Shown here: positions 43,429 to 52,948 of the stretch, piece after piece
Layout: every line of letters starts with the position of its first letter
Numbering within the stretch: position 1 is the first letter of the stretch
DNA from: Aquibium oceanicum
Lineage (GTDB): Bacteria; Pseudomonadota; Alphaproteobacteria; Rhizobiales; Rhizobiaceae
Reading direction: 5' to 3'
NCBI RefSeq assembly: GCF_001889605.1
Contig: NZ_CP018171.1
Location: 2,130,501-2,194,500, forward strand
DNA length: 64,000 nucleotides
Program-made: the position numbers and the translations under genes
Notes under the pieces: generated by a model
Told to the model about the DNA's origin: nothing
The model's database searches: none
The model's input: only the letters and a program-made list of their open reading frames with translations

Positions 43429-45543
43429 CTAGTTTTCGTGGAAATGCTCGTAGATTTGCCGGGCGATTCCGGCCGAGATCCCTTCGACCGTCATCAGATC
43501 CTCCACGCCGGCCTTGCCGACCGCCTTGGCGGTGCCGAAGTGGTGCAGCAGAGCGCGCTTGCGCGAGGGGCCGATGCCGTCGATCTCGTCGAGCGGGCTG
43601 CGCACCATCTCCTTCTTGCGCCGCGCCCGGTGGGAGCCGATGGCGAAGCGGTGGGCTTCGTCGCGCAGGCGCTGGATGAAATAGAGCACCGGATCGCGCG
43701 GCGGCAGCATGAAGGGTTCGCGCCCCGCGACGAAGAAGCGTTCGCGACCCGCGTCGCGGTCCACGCCCTTGGCGACGCCCACGGCAGCCACGCGGTCCTC
43801 GATGCCGAGTTCTGAAAGGATCTTGCGCACGGCGGACATCTGTCCCGCGCCTCCGTCGATCAGGATGAGATCGGGCCAGGCGGGGAAGGCGCCGCTGTCA
43901 TCCTCGCTCTCGCCTTCCGCGCCGCCGCTATCCGCCGTCGCGCCGGGTGACTGGCCGTGTTCCTTGAGCAGCCGGGAGAAGCGCCGCTGCATCACCTCGC
44001 GCATCATGCCGAAATCGTCGCCGGGGGTGATGTCGGTCGAGCGGATGTTGAACTTCCGGTACTGGTTCTTCACGAAGCCTTCCGGGCCCGCCACGATCAT
44101 CGCTCCGACGGCGTTCGTGCCCATGATATGGGAGTTGTCGTAGACTTCGACGCGCCGGGGCGGCCGCTGCAGACCGAAGGCGTCGACCAGTCCGGCCAGC
44201 AGCCGCCCCTGGGAGGAAGTCTCGGCCATCCGGCGGCCCAGCGCCTCGCGAGCGTTCTGCAACGCGTGGTCGACCAGGCCTTTCTTCTCGCCGCGTCGGG
44301 GGACCGAGATCGTGACCTTGCGGCCGGCTTTGGTGGCGAGCGCCTGGGTGAGCAGTTCCTGCTCCTCGACGACGTGCGACAGCAGGATATGCCGCGGGCA
44401 CGGCTTGTCGTCGTAGAACTGTGCCAGGAAGGCGCCGAGCACCTCGGCGGATTCCAGCGAGGGGTCGGCCTTCGGGAAATAGGCGCGGTTGCCCCAGTTC
44501 TGCCCGGTGCGGAAGAAGAAGACCTCGATGCAGCTCTGCCCGCCTTCCTGGTGGATGGCGACGACGTCCGCCTCCTCGACGGATTGCGGATTGATGCCCT
44601 GGTGGCTCTGGACGTGGCTGAGTGCGGCGAGGCGGTCGCGGAAGACCGCCGCGCGTTCGAAATCGAGCGCCTCGGAGGCCTCCTGCATGGCGCCGGAAAT
44701 CTCCGCCTTCACCTTCTGGCTGCGGCCGGACAGGAAGTCTTTCGCCTCATTGACGAGTTCGGCGTAGTCGGCCTCGCCGATCTCGCCGGTGCAGGGGCCC
44801 GAGCAGCGCTTGATCTGGTAGAGCAGGCAAGGTCGCGTCCGGCTTTCGTAGACCGAATCGGTGCAACTCCTGAGCAGAAACGCCCGCTGCAGCGCGTTGA
44901 TGGTGCGGCCGACCGCGCCGGCGGAGGCAAAGGGGCCGAAGTACTCGCCCTTGCGCGAGCGCGCGCCCCGGTGCTTGAAGATGCCGGGCGCGGTATGGTC
45001 GCCGGTCATGAGGATGTATGGGAAGGACTTGTCGTCCCGAAGCAGAACGTTGAAGCGCGGCCGCAAGCGCTTGATCAGATTCGCTTCCAGCAGCAGCGCC
45101 TCGATCTCGGTCCGCGTGACGACGAACTCCATCGAGACCGTCTCGCGCACCATGCGTCCGATACGGTTGGTGTGGAACCGGCCCTGCGCGTAGTTCGAGA
45201 CGCGCTTCTTGAGACTGCGCGCCTTGCCGACATAGAGCACGTCGCCCGCCGCGTTCATCATGCGATAGACGCCGGGCGCGTTCGGCAGACGCTTCACGAA
45301 ATGGGCGATGACGTCCGCGCCGCTCTTGCCCTCCGCGTCGATCGAAGCCGAATCCCATTCGACCGCCGGCACGTCGGAGGCTGCCGCCGTGGTTTCGAAG
45401 GCCTCCAGGTCGGTGTCTTCGTCGCCGTCCGAATCGTCTCCTTCCGCGCCGGGCAGGAAGCCGGCGACGTCGTCACTCTCGGTTTCCGGTCGCGCCTTGC
45501 GGCCCGCGGGAAGCGGGCGGTGTTCGGTCTTGGTCGAGTTCAT
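43429..45543 (-). CDS. uvrC: Excinuclease ABC subunit C
   Basis: UvrC makes both incisions of nucleotide excision repair. The GIY-YIG nuclease domain starts near residue 70 ([20 protein letters not shown]), followed by the UVR domain, the RNase H-like 3' domain (LILIDGG with a catalytic Asp) and the C-terminal helix-hairpin-helix. At 704 residues it is about 90 longer than the E. coli protein. The extra length lies in an acidic N-terminal extension ([14 protein letters not shown]) and a second acidic insert near [15 protein letters not shown] 45543 overlaps the stop of the upstream SDR gene (ATGA). Confidence 0.96.
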   Translation of the reverse strand: MNSTKTEHRPLPAGRKARPETESDDVAGFLPGAEGDDSDGDEDTDLEAFETTAAASDVPAVEWDSASIDAEGKSGADVIAHFVKRLPNAPGVYRMMNAAGDVLYVGKARSLKKRVSNYAQGRFHTNRIGRMVRETVSMEFVVTRTEIEALLLEANLIKRLRPRFNVLLRDDKSFPYILMTGDHTAPGIFKHRGARSRKGEYFGPFASAGAVGRTINALQRAFLLRSCTDSVYESRTRPCLLYQIKRCSGPCTGEIGEADYAELVNEAKDFLSGRSQKVKAEISGAMQEASEALDFERAAVFRDRLAALSHVQSHQGINPQSVEEADVVAIHQEGGQSCIEVFFFRTGQNWGNRAYFPKADPSLESAEVLGAFLAQFYDDKPCPRHILLSHVVEEQELLTQALATKAGRKVTISVPRRGEKKGLVDHALQNAREALGRRMAETSSQGRLLAGLVDAFGLQRPPRRVEVYDNSHIMGTNAVGAMIVAGPEGFVKNQYRKFNIRSTDITPGDDFGMMREVMQRRFSRLLKEHGQSPGATADSGGAEGESEDDSGAFPAWPDLILIDGGAGQMSAVRKILSELGIEDRVAAVGVAKGVDRDAGRERFFVAGREPFMLPPRDPVLYFIQRLRDEAHRFAIGSHRARRKKEMVRSPLDEIDGIGPSRKRALLHHFGTAKAVGKAGVEDLMTVEGISAGIARQIYEHFHEN

Positions 45544-46301
45544 TCGTGCATGCCTGTCACATCGGGCGTCTGCCAGGCAAGATGCTGGCCGCCGTCGAGC
45601 GCGATCATCTGGCCTGTGATCGACGGCGTCTCCCACAGATAGCGTATCGTGGCGCCGAATTCCGTCAGCATCGGGCCGGTCTTGAGGAGAAGGCCCTCTT
45701 TCTGCTGTTCGAAATCCGATTCGCGCTGACGCTGGTTCCGCAGTGTCGGACCGGGACCGATCGCATTGACGCGGATGCGCGGCGCGTAAGCCTGGGCCAT
45801 GGTCTGCGTGGCGGTCCACAGCGCCGACTTGGAAAGGGTGTAGGAGAAGAACTGCGGCGTCAGCTTCCAGACGCGCTGGTCTATTATGTTGACGATGAGC
45901 GCCGCTTCTCCTTCCGGGAGCCGCCGCGCCATGTCGGACGAAAGCTGGACCGGAGCTTCGAGATGCAGGGCGAAGTGCCGGTCCCAGGTGCTCCAGTCGG
46001 GCGATTGCGCTTCGTCCCTGTCGAAGGCAGACGCATTGTTGACCAGGAGGCGGACGGGGCCAAGTTCGGCTTCCGCCGCCTCGATCACCCCGGCCGTTTC
46101 TTCGCGATTCGCGAGGTCGGCGCGCACGACCGCAGCCCTACCGCCCTTTTCGACGATCGAGGCGCGGAGTGGCTCGGCTTCCGCGCAGGAGCGGTTGCAG
46201 TGGATCGCGACGGCGAAGCCGTTCGCGGCGAGGTCGGCCGCGATCGCCGCGCCGATGCGCCTCGCCGCGCCGGTGACCAGCGCAACCGCCTTTTTCGCCA
46301 T
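45540..46301 (-). CDS. SDR oxidoreductase, pteridine-reductase-like (FolM type)
   Basis: This 253-residue SDR protein has [12 protein letters not shown] as its cofactor loop. The Arg-Arg in that loop, the NNASAFDRD segment and the YTLSKSALW active site, followed by IGPGPTL, resemble dihydromonapterin or pteridine reductases. A reductase of reduced pterins is therefore the best guess. ATG 46301 is chosen over an earlier in-frame ATG that adds 11 residues. It is coupled to uvrC by a 4-bp overlap and faces the porin gene divergently. Confidence 0.82.
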   Translation of the reverse strand: MAKKAVALVTGAARRIGAAIAADLAANGFAVAIHCNRSCAEAEPLRASIVEKGGRAAVVRADLANREETAGVIEAAEAELGPVRLLVNNASAFDRDEAQSPDWSTWDRHFALHLEAPVQLSSDMARRLPEGEAALIVNIIDQRVWKLTPQFFSYTLSKSALWTATQTMAQAYAPRIRVNAIGPGPTLRNQRQRESDFEQQKEGLLLKTGPMLTEFGATIRYLWETPSITGQMIALDGGQHLAWQTPDVTGMHE

Positions 46302-46704
46302 GATTTCCACCCGCTTCGTTAGTGTTCCATTCATATATGCGGCCGAAACGCGAAAGAAAGCGGCCTCCCGCCGATAGCTGCCACGGTCAGGGCGGCGATA
46401 GCCTCTTGGCTTGTCGAGAAGGCCTGGCCGGCAATCTCTAGAGTTTTCATAAACTTGTCGGCATTTCGCATTCGGCCTTCATTGCCGGGAGACGGGTCGG
46501 TGTCAGACCCTGTTGCATGAATGACACGTCATCTTTCCGCCATTTCGCCGCCAGCCGATGACCCCTTTTGACCTTCGGTTCAGCCTCATTTGTCACCGAC
46601 ATTGGGAACACGCCCGGCCCGAGAACATTCCTCCCCGCGGGTCGGGGCGCGTTTCAGAGTAGGAGACCGAGCGTCTCCGCAAGTACGGCTAAGGAGCTAT
46701 GACA
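46302..46704. other. Divergent upstream region of the SDR-uvrC unit and the porin gene
   Basis: This 403-bp gap has no coding potential that I can support. It contains a small palindrome, TGAC-AC-GTCA, at 46522-46531 and the porin ribosome site AAGGAG at 46691-46696. The long leader expected for an abundant outer-membrane protein may carry post-transcriptional control, but I saw no clear structure and no confident promoter. Confidence 0.45.
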
Positions 46705-47370
46705 ATGTCAAACAAGATTCTCTCCGGCAGGAACGTTGCCGCTGCTTTCGGGCTCGCGGCCGTCATGGGCGCCATGCCTGCCTTCGCGGCCGACGTCATC
46801 GGCGAGGAGCCGCCGGCACCGGCGCCGATCCAGTACGACCAGGTTCCCGTCGCATCGTGGGCTGGCGGGTACGCCGGTATCCAGGGCGGCTACAACTTCA
46901 GCGGCGAAGACGAGGTTCCGGGCAATTCCATCGACACCGATGGCTTCAACGGTAGCGTGTTCGGTGGCTGGAACGGCCAGAGCGGCATGTTCGTCTACGG
47001 TCTCGAAGGCGATATCGGCTATGACTGGAGCGACGGCGCCAATGCCGGGGTTGCTACCGATCATGGGCTGAACGGCTCGCTGCGTGCCCGCATGGGCGTC
47101 GCCGCGACCGACAACATCCTGATCTACGGTACCGGCGGTGGCGCCGCGGCCCGTGTCGAGGTGTCCGACGGCCTGACCTCCGACGAAAACACCATGCTCG
47201 GCTGGACAGCCGGCGTCGGTGCGGACGTCAAGGTGACCGAGAAGGTCTTCGTGCGCGGTGAATACCGCTACACCGATCTCGGCAAGGAAGACTTCGCCCT
47301 GACCGGCGGCGCTACGGAAGTGGACTCGACGTCCAACAACTTCCTGCTCGGCCTCGGCTTCAAGTTCTAA
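46705..47370 (+). CDS. Omp25/Omp31-like outer-membrane beta-barrel protein
   Basis: This 221-residue precursor has a signal peptide ending in AFAAD (about residue 29). It is followed by an eight-strand barrel with GGYAGIQGGYNF, alternating aromatic strands and a terminal phenylalanine (LGLGFKF), the BAM recognition end. This is the Rhizobiales Omp25/Omp31 or RopB-like family of abundant surface proteins. ATG 46705 sits eight bases after AAGGAG and is preferred to ATG 46699. The location beside uvrC is conserved in related genomes, by my recollection. A 13-bp hairpin follows. Confidence 0.9.
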   Translation: MSNKILSGRNVAAAFGLAAVMGAMPAFAADVIGEEPPAPAPIQYDQVPVASWAGGYAGIQGGYNFSGEDEVPGNSIDTDGFNGSVFGGWNGQSGMFVYGLEGDIGYDWSDGANAGVATDHGLNGSLRARMGVAATDNILIYGTGGGAAARVEVSDGLTSDENTMLGWTAGVGADVKVTEKVFVRGEYRYTDLGKEDFALTGGATEVDSTSNNFLLGLGFKF

Positions 47371-47410
47371 GTCCCGGCAGCCGACACAGTCGGCCAGCCA
47401 ACCAGAACGG

Positions 47411-47443
47411 CGAAAGGCCGGACCTCATGGGTCCGGCCTTTCG
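47411..47443. terminator. Strong hairpin between the porin gene and a convergent GST gene
   Basis: CGAAAGGCCGGAC (47411-47423) pairs perfectly with GTCCGGCCTTTCG (47431-47443) around a seven-base loop, a 13-bp stem. It has AAAGG in the left arm and CCTTT in the right, with no separate T run. It lies between two convergent genes and probably ends both transcripts. Confidence 0.8.
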
Positions 47444-47472
47444 TGTGTCAGGAGAGCGTTCCTCGCGACGGG

Positions 47473-48069
47473 CTATTTCGGAACGTATTCGAGCAGTTCG
47501 GGAAAGCTTTTGTCGAACCGCTTCATCCAGCGCTTGAGCTTGGGCCTGCCGCGCTGCCAGTCCTCGCCGAATCGCAGCGACAGATAGCCGAGCGCCGCCC
47601 TCAGCGCGATGTGGCCGGCGTTGATCTTCTTTCCCAGCCGCGGCGCGTTCGCGTTCAAATGATCCAGCGCGCGCACCGCCTTCGACCACTGCTTGTCGAG
47701 CCATGGCTGATGGATCTTGTCTTCGGGGCGGAAGCGCCGCTCGTAAACATGCGCGAGCAGGCAATCCGCGATGCCGTCGCCGAGCGCCTCCAGGCGTTCG
47801 GCTTCGGCGCGCTTGGCGGCATTGCGCGGAAAGAGCCGGTTGCCGGACATGCGGTTCAGCTGCTGGGTGATGGCCCGGCTGTCGAAGATCGCGGCGCCGT
47901 CGTCCATCAGGAGCACCGGGATCTTGCCGAGCGGATTGGCGTCCATCAGCACGGCCGGTTCGGCATTAGTGTCGACCGCGACCGATTCGAACGGAATGTC
48001 GGCATAGGCCGCCGCCATGCGGACCTTGGCGCTGTAGGGCGATGCATTCGAGAAGAGGATGCGCGTCAT
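47473..48069 (-). CDS. Glutathione S-transferase family protein
   Basis: This 198-residue protein has an N-terminal thioredoxin fold beginning RILFSNASPYSAKVRMAA, with the active serine in SPYS, then LGKIPVLLMDDG and FDSRAITQQL, which bind glutathione. The helical C-terminal domain follows. It resembles the YibF/Ure2-like branch. It is shorter than the GST at 39.15 kb and clearly a different subfamily. No substrate is assigned. It lies between the porin terminator and an exported-protein gene on the same strand. Confidence 0.87.
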   Translation of the reverse strand: MTRILFSNASPYSAKVRMAAAYADIPFESVAVDTNAEPAVLMDANPLGKIPVLLMDDGAAIFDSRAITQQLNRMSGNRLFPRNAAKRAEAERLEALGDGIADCLLAHVYERRFRPEDKIHQPWLDKQWSKAVRALDHLNANAPRLGKKINAGHIALRAALGYLSLRFGEDWQRGRPKLKRWMKRFDKSFPELLEYVPK

Positions 48070-48124
48070 CGGGATCCGGTTCGGTTGGAACGTGGTGCTG
48101 GGTTCGATGGAAGGGAAAGAAACC

Positions 48125-48565
48125 CTACCGCGCCACGCGGCAGCGGCCGTCGTAGACATTCCAGCGATCGAACCCGTCGATGCAGGCTTCGACGTTGGAG
48201 CCGACGCCTGCGAAGCCCATGCCTTCCTCGATGAAGTACCAGGCGGTGCGGCTCAGTCCGTCGGACAGCGTGACCGTGGCTTCGCAATAGGTGCGCGGTA
48301 CCGGCCACGTCTCGGACGAACCGAGATAGCGCTGGAGTTGCACGTTCCGGAAATCGACGATCGCGACGTCCGGAAGGTTCGGGACGTGCTGGACCTGATA
48401 GCGGAAATTGTCCGAGACGCGTTTCAGCACCCATCCTTCGCTGCAGATGCTGCTGTCCACATAGTAGCCGCCGGAAAGATCGGCGCTGCTTGCCGGTGCG
48501 GTGACCGGCAATGACGCGCCGGCAGCGATTGCCGCTGATGTTGCGAAAGCCGCGAGACGGTTCAT
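48125..48565 (-). CDS. Small exported protein of unknown function with four cysteines
   Basis: This 146-residue precursor has a signal peptide (MNRLAAFATSAAIAAG start, cleavage probably near ASSAD). The mature part of about 117 residues has exactly four cysteines (in SSICSEG, RTYCEAT, EACIDGF and DGRCRVA), consistent with two disulfides in the periplasm, and many aromatic residues. I do not recognise a family. ATG 48565 is used because it gives the signal peptide. It is divergent from an NTF2-like gene, and a 55-bp gap separates it from the GST downstream. Confidence 0.75.
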   Translation of the reverse strand: MNRLAAFATSAAIAAGASLPVTAPASSADLSGGYYVDSSICSEGWVLKRVSDNFRYQVQHVPNLPDVAIVDFRNVQLQRYLGSSETWPVPRTYCEATVTLSDGLSRTAWYFIEEGMGFAGVGSNVEACIDGFDRWNVYDGRCRVAR

Positions 48566-48704
48566 GGGGACCTGCCGGATTTTGTGGGGTGCTTCAAGTT
48601 CAGGCGGCACTCTGCGGTCCGGAGGGACACCGGTCAAGACGGATCGGTTGCCTTTCCCGCCCCGAAGCGTAACGTGAATTTGCGATGGGCAGGGGGATCG
48701 GCCG

Positions 48705-49130
48705 ATGCAAGAGGACGTCAGGGGCGTCGTCGAACGCCTGTTCAGGGCAGCGGAAGCGGCCGACATACCCGCAGCGCTCGGGTGTTTTGCAGAAAACGGC
48801 GTGCTGATCGATCCGCACTATCCCAATCCAGAGATGCGCGGTCGGACCGAGATCGAGAAGGGTCTGGTCTGGGGACTTTCGGTCATGAAGCAGTTCGGCT
48901 TCCGGATCGCGCGGGTCTTCGAGGGCGCGGATGGCCGCAGTGCGGCCTTCGAGATCGACACCAACCACGTGCTGAAGGGCGGTCAGAAACTGTCTTTCCC
49001 GCAGGTCTTCGTGGTCGACGTGGAGGACGGGCTGATCGTCAGCATGCGCGCCTACGAGCCCTACGGCCCGAACGGCATCGGCGGCTTCTTCCTGGGCCTG
49101 GAGAGGTTGAAGCGAAGGGTCTTCCGTTAG
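48705..49130 (+). CDS. NTF2-like (SnoaL/ketosteroid isomerase fold) protein
   Basis: This 141-residue protein is a single alpha+beta cone domain of the NTF2-like superfamily: an N-terminal helix pair (VVERLFRAAEAADIPAAL), CFAENGVLIDPHYP, GRTEIEK, and beta strands ending in VVDVEDGLIVSMRAYEP. Members range from isomerases to dehydratases and pure binding proteins, so no reaction is given. It stands alone on the plus strand and converges on rlmJ nine bases later. Confidence 0.82.
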   Translation: MQEDVRGVVERLFRAAEAADIPAALGCFAENGVLIDPHYPNPEMRGRTEIEKGLVWGLSVMKQFGFRIARVFEGADGRSAAFEIDTNHVLKGGQKLSFPQVFVVDVEDGLIVSMRAYEPYGPNGIGGFFLGLERLKRRVFR

Positions 49131-49139
49131 TCGGCGTTC

Positions 49140-50009
49140 TCAAGCGTCGTCGGAGGGCGGGGCCTCGCCCGCGATCTCTTCGATCTGCCAGTTCCCGGCG
49201 CCACGTTCGCCGAGGCGTGCCGACAGTGCTGGCATGATCGTACGCATCTCTTCCTCCAGCGTGAAGGGCGGGTTGACGACGAGCATGCCGCAGCCGTCGA
49301 GCCTCGGTTCGGACGATGGTTTCCGGACGAGGATCGAAAAATCGGTAATCTTCGGAATCTTCGCGCCACGTAGTGCGTCGTGAAATGCGTTCACCGCGCC
49401 GCCATCCTTGATCGGGTACCACACGGCATAGATGCCGCCAGGCCAGCGCCGGTGTGCCCGGCCCAGCCGCTCCGCGATGCGGTCGAACTCGCCGGTCTCC
49501 TCGAAGGGCGGGTCGATCAGCACGAGGCCGCGCTTCTCCTTCGGCGGAAGCTGTGCTCCCAGCGCCAGCCAGCCGTCCAGCTGGATGACGCGGACCTGAA
49601 AATCGCCGGCGAACCGTGCCTTCAGGCGTGAGGCATCGTCGGGATGGAGCTCGACGGCGGTCAGGCGGTCGCGTGAACGCAGCAGGTGGCGCACCAGTGT
49701 CGGCGAGCCTGGGTAGTGGCGCACGCCTCCATCCGGATTGAGGGCGCGCACGGCATCCAGATAGGGTGCCAGCAGGTCGCTGGCCTGCCGCGGAAGGCTG
49801 GCGTCCATCAGCCGCCCGATACCACCCCGCCATTCTCCCGTCTTCTGCGCCTCGTCGGACGAGAGGTCGTAGAGGCCCGTGCCGGCATGGGTGTCGATCA
49901 CCCGGAACGTCTTGTCCTTGTGCTTCAGGTACTCGACGATGCGCCCCAGCACGGCATGCTTGAAGACATCGGCGAAATTCCCGGCGTGGTAGGCGTGGCG
50001 GTAGTTCAT
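49140..50009 (-). CDS. rlmJ: 23S rRNA (adenine(2030)-N6)-methyltransferase
   Basis: RlmJ methylates A2030 of 23S rRNA (E. coli numbering). The 289-residue protein begins with the family signature MNYRHAYHAGNFADVFKH and has the N6-adenine methyltransferase motif DPPFEE in VLIDPPFEE. DTHAGTGLYD is the SAM-binding region. ATG 50009 is chosen because it starts at that signature; the frame extends 19 codons upstream. It is divergent from the molybdopterin oxidoreductase. Confidence 0.95.
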   Translation of the reverse strand: MNYRHAYHAGNFADVFKHAVLGRIVEYLKHKDKTFRVIDTHAGTGLYDLSSDEAQKTGEWRGGIGRLMDASLPRQASDLLAPYLDAVRALNPDGGVRHYPGSPTLVRHLLRSRDRLTAVELHPDDASRLKARFAGDFQVRVIQLDGWLALGAQLPPKEKRGLVLIDPPFEETGEFDRIAERLGRAHRRWPGGIYAVWYPIKDGGAVNAFHDALRGAKIPKITDFSILVRKPSSEPRLDGCGMLVVNPPFTLEEEMRTIMPALSARLGERGAGNWQIEEIAGEAPPSDDA

Positions 50010-50121
50010 GGCTGCGGCTTCACGTTCTTTCCCGAATGCATCACCACGCGTGATCGATCCGATCAAACGAAATCGTCCGGGCGGCCTGTAACGGGCTTCT
50101 GAAAGCGGTTACTCTCCCGGC

Positions 50122-52230
50122 ATGAACCAGCTCGCGCCCATCCGCATCGGCCATTCGGCCTGTCCGCACGACTGCCCCTCGACCTGCGCGCTCGACGTCG
50201 AGATCCTGGGACCCGATCGCATCGGCCGGGTGTATGGGGCGAAGGAGAACACCTATACGGCCGGCGTGATCTGCGCCAAGGTGGCGCGCTATTCCGAGCG
50301 GATCCACCACCCCGACCGCCTGTTGAAGCCGCTGGTGCGCGCCGGCGGCAAGGGGGAGGGCGGCTGGAAGGAGGCGAGCTGGGAAGCCGCGCTCGATCTC
50401 GTAGCCGAAAAGTTCCTGAGGGCGGAAGATAGGCACGGTTCGGAGACCGTGTGGCCTTACTACTACGCCGGCACGATGGGCCTGGTGCAGCGCGATTCGA
50501 TCAACCGGCTGCGGCACGCGAAGAAATATTCCGGCTTCTTCGACACGATCTGCACCAATCTCGCCTGGACCGGCTACGTGATGGGCACCGGCCGGCTCGC
50601 GGGCCCGGATCCGCGCGAAATGGCGAAGTCGGATTGCGTCGTGATCTGGGGTACAAACGCGGTCGCTACGCAGGTCAACGTGATGACGCATGCGGTGCGC
50701 GCCCGCAAGGAGCGCGGCGCGAAGATCGTCGTCATCGACATCTACGACAACGCGACGATGAAGCAGGCCGACATGGGCCTGATCCTGAAGCCCGGCACCG
50801 ACGGCGCGCTCGCCTGCGCCGTGATGCACGTGCTCTTCCGCGACGGGCTCGCCGACCGCGACTATCTCGAAAAGTACACAGACGATCCGGCCGGGCTGGA
50901 ACGGCACCTGGTCTCGCGCACGCCCGAATGGGCTTCCGCCATCACCGGCCTCTCCGTCGGGGAGATCGAGGCCTTCGCCCGGCTGGTCGGAACGACGAAG
51001 CGGACCTTCTTCCGCCTCGGTTACGGCTTTGCGCGGCAGCGCAACGGCGCGGTAAACATGCATGCGGCGCTTTCGATCGCCTCCGTCACCGGCTGCTGGC
51101 AATATGAGGGTGGCGGCGCCTTCCATTCCAACAGCGGCGTGCTGAAGCTCGATTCGTCCCTAGTCCAGGGCGGCGCAATGATGGACCCGTCGATCCGCCA
51201 TCTCGACCAGTCGCAGATCGGGCGCGTCCTCACCGGAGACGCCGACGCACTGCAGGGCGGTCCGCCGGTGACCGCGCTGCTCGTCCAGAACACCAATCCG
51301 GCCAACGTCGCGCCAGAGCAGCGCCTGGTGAAGCGCGGCCTGCTGCGCGAAGACCTCTTCACCTGCGTCCACGAGCAGTTCATGACGGATACGGCGAAGC
51401 TCGCCGACGTGGTGCTGCCCGCGACGATGTTCCTGGAACATCACGACATCTACAAGGGCGGCGGCAACCAGCATGTCACGCTCGGCCCGAAGCTGGTGGA
51501 CCCGCCGGAAGGGCCGCGCCAGAACCTCTTCGTCATCGACGAACTGGCGAAACGCCTGGGCGTGGCCGACCGGCCCGGCTTCGGCATGACAGCACGCGAG
51601 CACATCGAGATCATGCTGGAAAAGCGTGGTCTCGGCACGTTCGATACGTTCATGGAAGAGCGCTGGGCCGACCTGCAGCCGGAATTCGAGACGGCCCATT
51701 ACCTATCAGGCTTCGGCCATCCGGACCGAAAGTTCCGGTTCAAGCCGCAATGGCAGGGCGGCGTCGCGCCCAACAAGCCGCCAAAGTCGATGGGGCTGAT
51801 GGGGCCGCACGAGAGGCTGCCGGAGTATCCCGACCACGTCGACCTGATCGAGGTCGCGGACGAGAACCACCCGTTCCGGCTGGCCACATCGCCGGCGCGT
51901 TCATTCCTTAATTCGAGCTTCTCAGAGACGCCCGGCTCCGTGACGCGCGAAAAGCGCCCGGAGCTTCTGATCCATCCCGACGACGCGGTGGCGCTGGGCG
52001 TGGCCGACGGCGACCGCGTCGAACTCGGCAATGTCCGCGGCGAGATCGTGCTTCATGCGAAAGTGTTCGACGGCGTCCGGCGCGGCGTCGTCATCGCCGA
52101 AGGCATCTGGCCGAATTCAGCGCATGAACGCGGGGAGGGGATCAACGTGCTCACCGGCGCCGACGCCGCGGCCCCCTATGGCGGCGCGGCGTTCCACGAC
52201 AACCGGGTGTGGGTTAGGGCGGCGGGCTGA
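50122..52230 (+). CDS. Molybdopterin oxidoreductase, single-subunit, [4Fe-4S]-containing
   Basis: This 702-residue protein of the DMSO-reductase superfamily has an N-terminal [4Fe-4S] site (Cys14, Cys18, Cys22 and Cys51 in CPHDCPSTC and VICAKV), bis-MGD-binding domains, and a C-terminal molydopterin dinucleotide-binding domain (LLIHPDDAVALG). There is no twin-arginine signal, so it should be cytoplasmic, and no partner subunit is encoded nearby. The substrate is unknown; BisC-like reductases, formate dehydrogenase-like and thiosulfate/polysulfide reductase-like proteins share this layout. It ends one base before the convergent purN. Confidence 0.9.
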   Translation: MNQLAPIRIGHSACPHDCPSTCALDVEILGPDRIGRVYGAKENTYTAGVICAKVARYSERIHHPDRLLKPLVRAGGKGEGGWKEASWEAALDLVAEKFLRAEDRHGSETVWPYYYAGTMGLVQRDSINRLRHAKKYSGFFDTICTNLAWTGYVMGTGRLAGPDPREMAKSDCVVIWGTNAVATQVNVMTHAVRARKERGAKIVVIDIYDNATMKQADMGLILKPGTDGALACAVMHVLFRDGLADRDYLEKYTDDPAGLERHLVSRTPEWASAITGLSVGEIEAFARLVGTTKRTFFRLGYGFARQRNGAVNMHAALSIASVTGCWQYEGGGAFHSNSGVLKLDSSLVQGGAMMDPSIRHLDQSQIGRVLTGDADALQGGPPVTALLVQNTNPANVAPEQRLVKRGLLREDLFTCVHEQFMTDTAKLADVVLPATMFLEHHDIYKGGGNQHVTLGPKLVDPPEGPRQNLFVIDELAKRLGVADRPGFGMTAREHIEIMLEKRGLGTFDTFMEERWADLQPEFETAHYLSGFGHPDRKFRFKPQWQGGVAPNKPPKSMGLMGPHERLPEYPDHVDLIEVADENHPFRLATSPARSFLNSSFSETPGSVTREKRPELLIHPDDAVALGVADGDRVELGNVRGEIVLHAKVFDGVRRGVVIAEGIWPNSAHERGEGINVLTGADAAAPYGGAAFHDNRVWVRAAG

Positions 52231-52231
52231 C

Positions 52232-52948
52232 CTAAGGCGTGAACCGCGCCAGGTGCTCCAGGTCGGTCTCCTGCCGGCGGAACATCTCTTCCGGCGAGGG
52301 CGAGAAGAGCCGCTGGTCCGGATCGCTTCCGCCCGCGCCGGCAAAGACGGTCCGGTCTCCTTCCAGCCGCGCTTCGCCGCGCGCGACCAGCGACAGCGCC
52401 ATCGGGTAGAGCCGGTGCTCGGCGGTCAGCACGCGCTGCCCGAGCGTTTCGGCGTCGTCTTCCGGCAGCACAGGCACCGCGGCCTGGGCGATGATCGGGC
52501 CGTCGTCGGTCTTCTCCGTCACGAAGTGGACCGAACAGCCGTGGATGAGAACGCCCATCTCGAGCGCTCGGCGGTGCGTGTCGAGGCCCGGGAACGCGGG
52601 TAGCAGCGACGGATGGATGTTGATCATGCGGCCCGCCCACGCCGTCACGATGTCGGCGGTGAGGACGCGCATGTAGCCCGCCAGGCACACGATGTCGGGC
52701 GAGAATTCGGACAGCGCCTCCGAAACCGCGGCGTCGTGCTCCGCCCGTGACTTGAACCCCTTCTGCGGCACGCAAACGGCTTCGATCCCGCGGGCGCGGG
52801 CGGTCGCCAACCCGCGCGCCGACGCGTTGTTGGAGAGGACGCCGACGATCTCGGCGGGATACTCCGGCGACGAGGCCGCCGCCAGCAGCGCCTCCATGTT
52901 CGAGCCACGGCCGGACAGGAGGACGGCGACCCGCTTCTTTGTGCTCAC
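52232..52948 (-). CDS. purN: Phosphoribosylglycinamide formyltransferase
   Basis: PurN formylates GAR with 10-formyl-THF, the third step of purine synthesis. The 238-residue protein has [15 protein letters not shown], the catalytic Asn-His pair in [13 protein letters not shown] and the Asp in TDDGPIIAQ. It starts at GTG 52948, overlapping the purM stop (GTGA). The C-terminus is about 25 residues longer than the E. coli enzyme. Confidence 0.96.
   Translation of the reverse strand: MSTKKRVAVLLSGRGSNMEALLAAASSPEYPAEIVGVLSNNASARGLATARARGIEAVCVPQKGFKSRAEHDAAVSEALSEFSPDIVCLAGYMRVLTADIVTAWAGRMINIHPSLLPAFPGLDTHRRALEMGVLIHGCSVHFVTEKTDDGPIIAQAAVPVLPEDDAETLGQRVLTAEHRLYPMALSLVARGEARLEGDRTVFAGAGGSDPDQRLFSPSPEEMFRRQETDLEHLARFTP

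Noticed and set aside
43957-45642. A 561-codon plus-strand open frame opposite uvrC
   Set aside because: It is a shadow of uvrC, without motifs or start signals.
46522-46531. TGAC-AC-GTCA palindrome upstream of the porin
   Set aside because: It is too short to separate from chance, and no second copy was noticed near other envelope genes.
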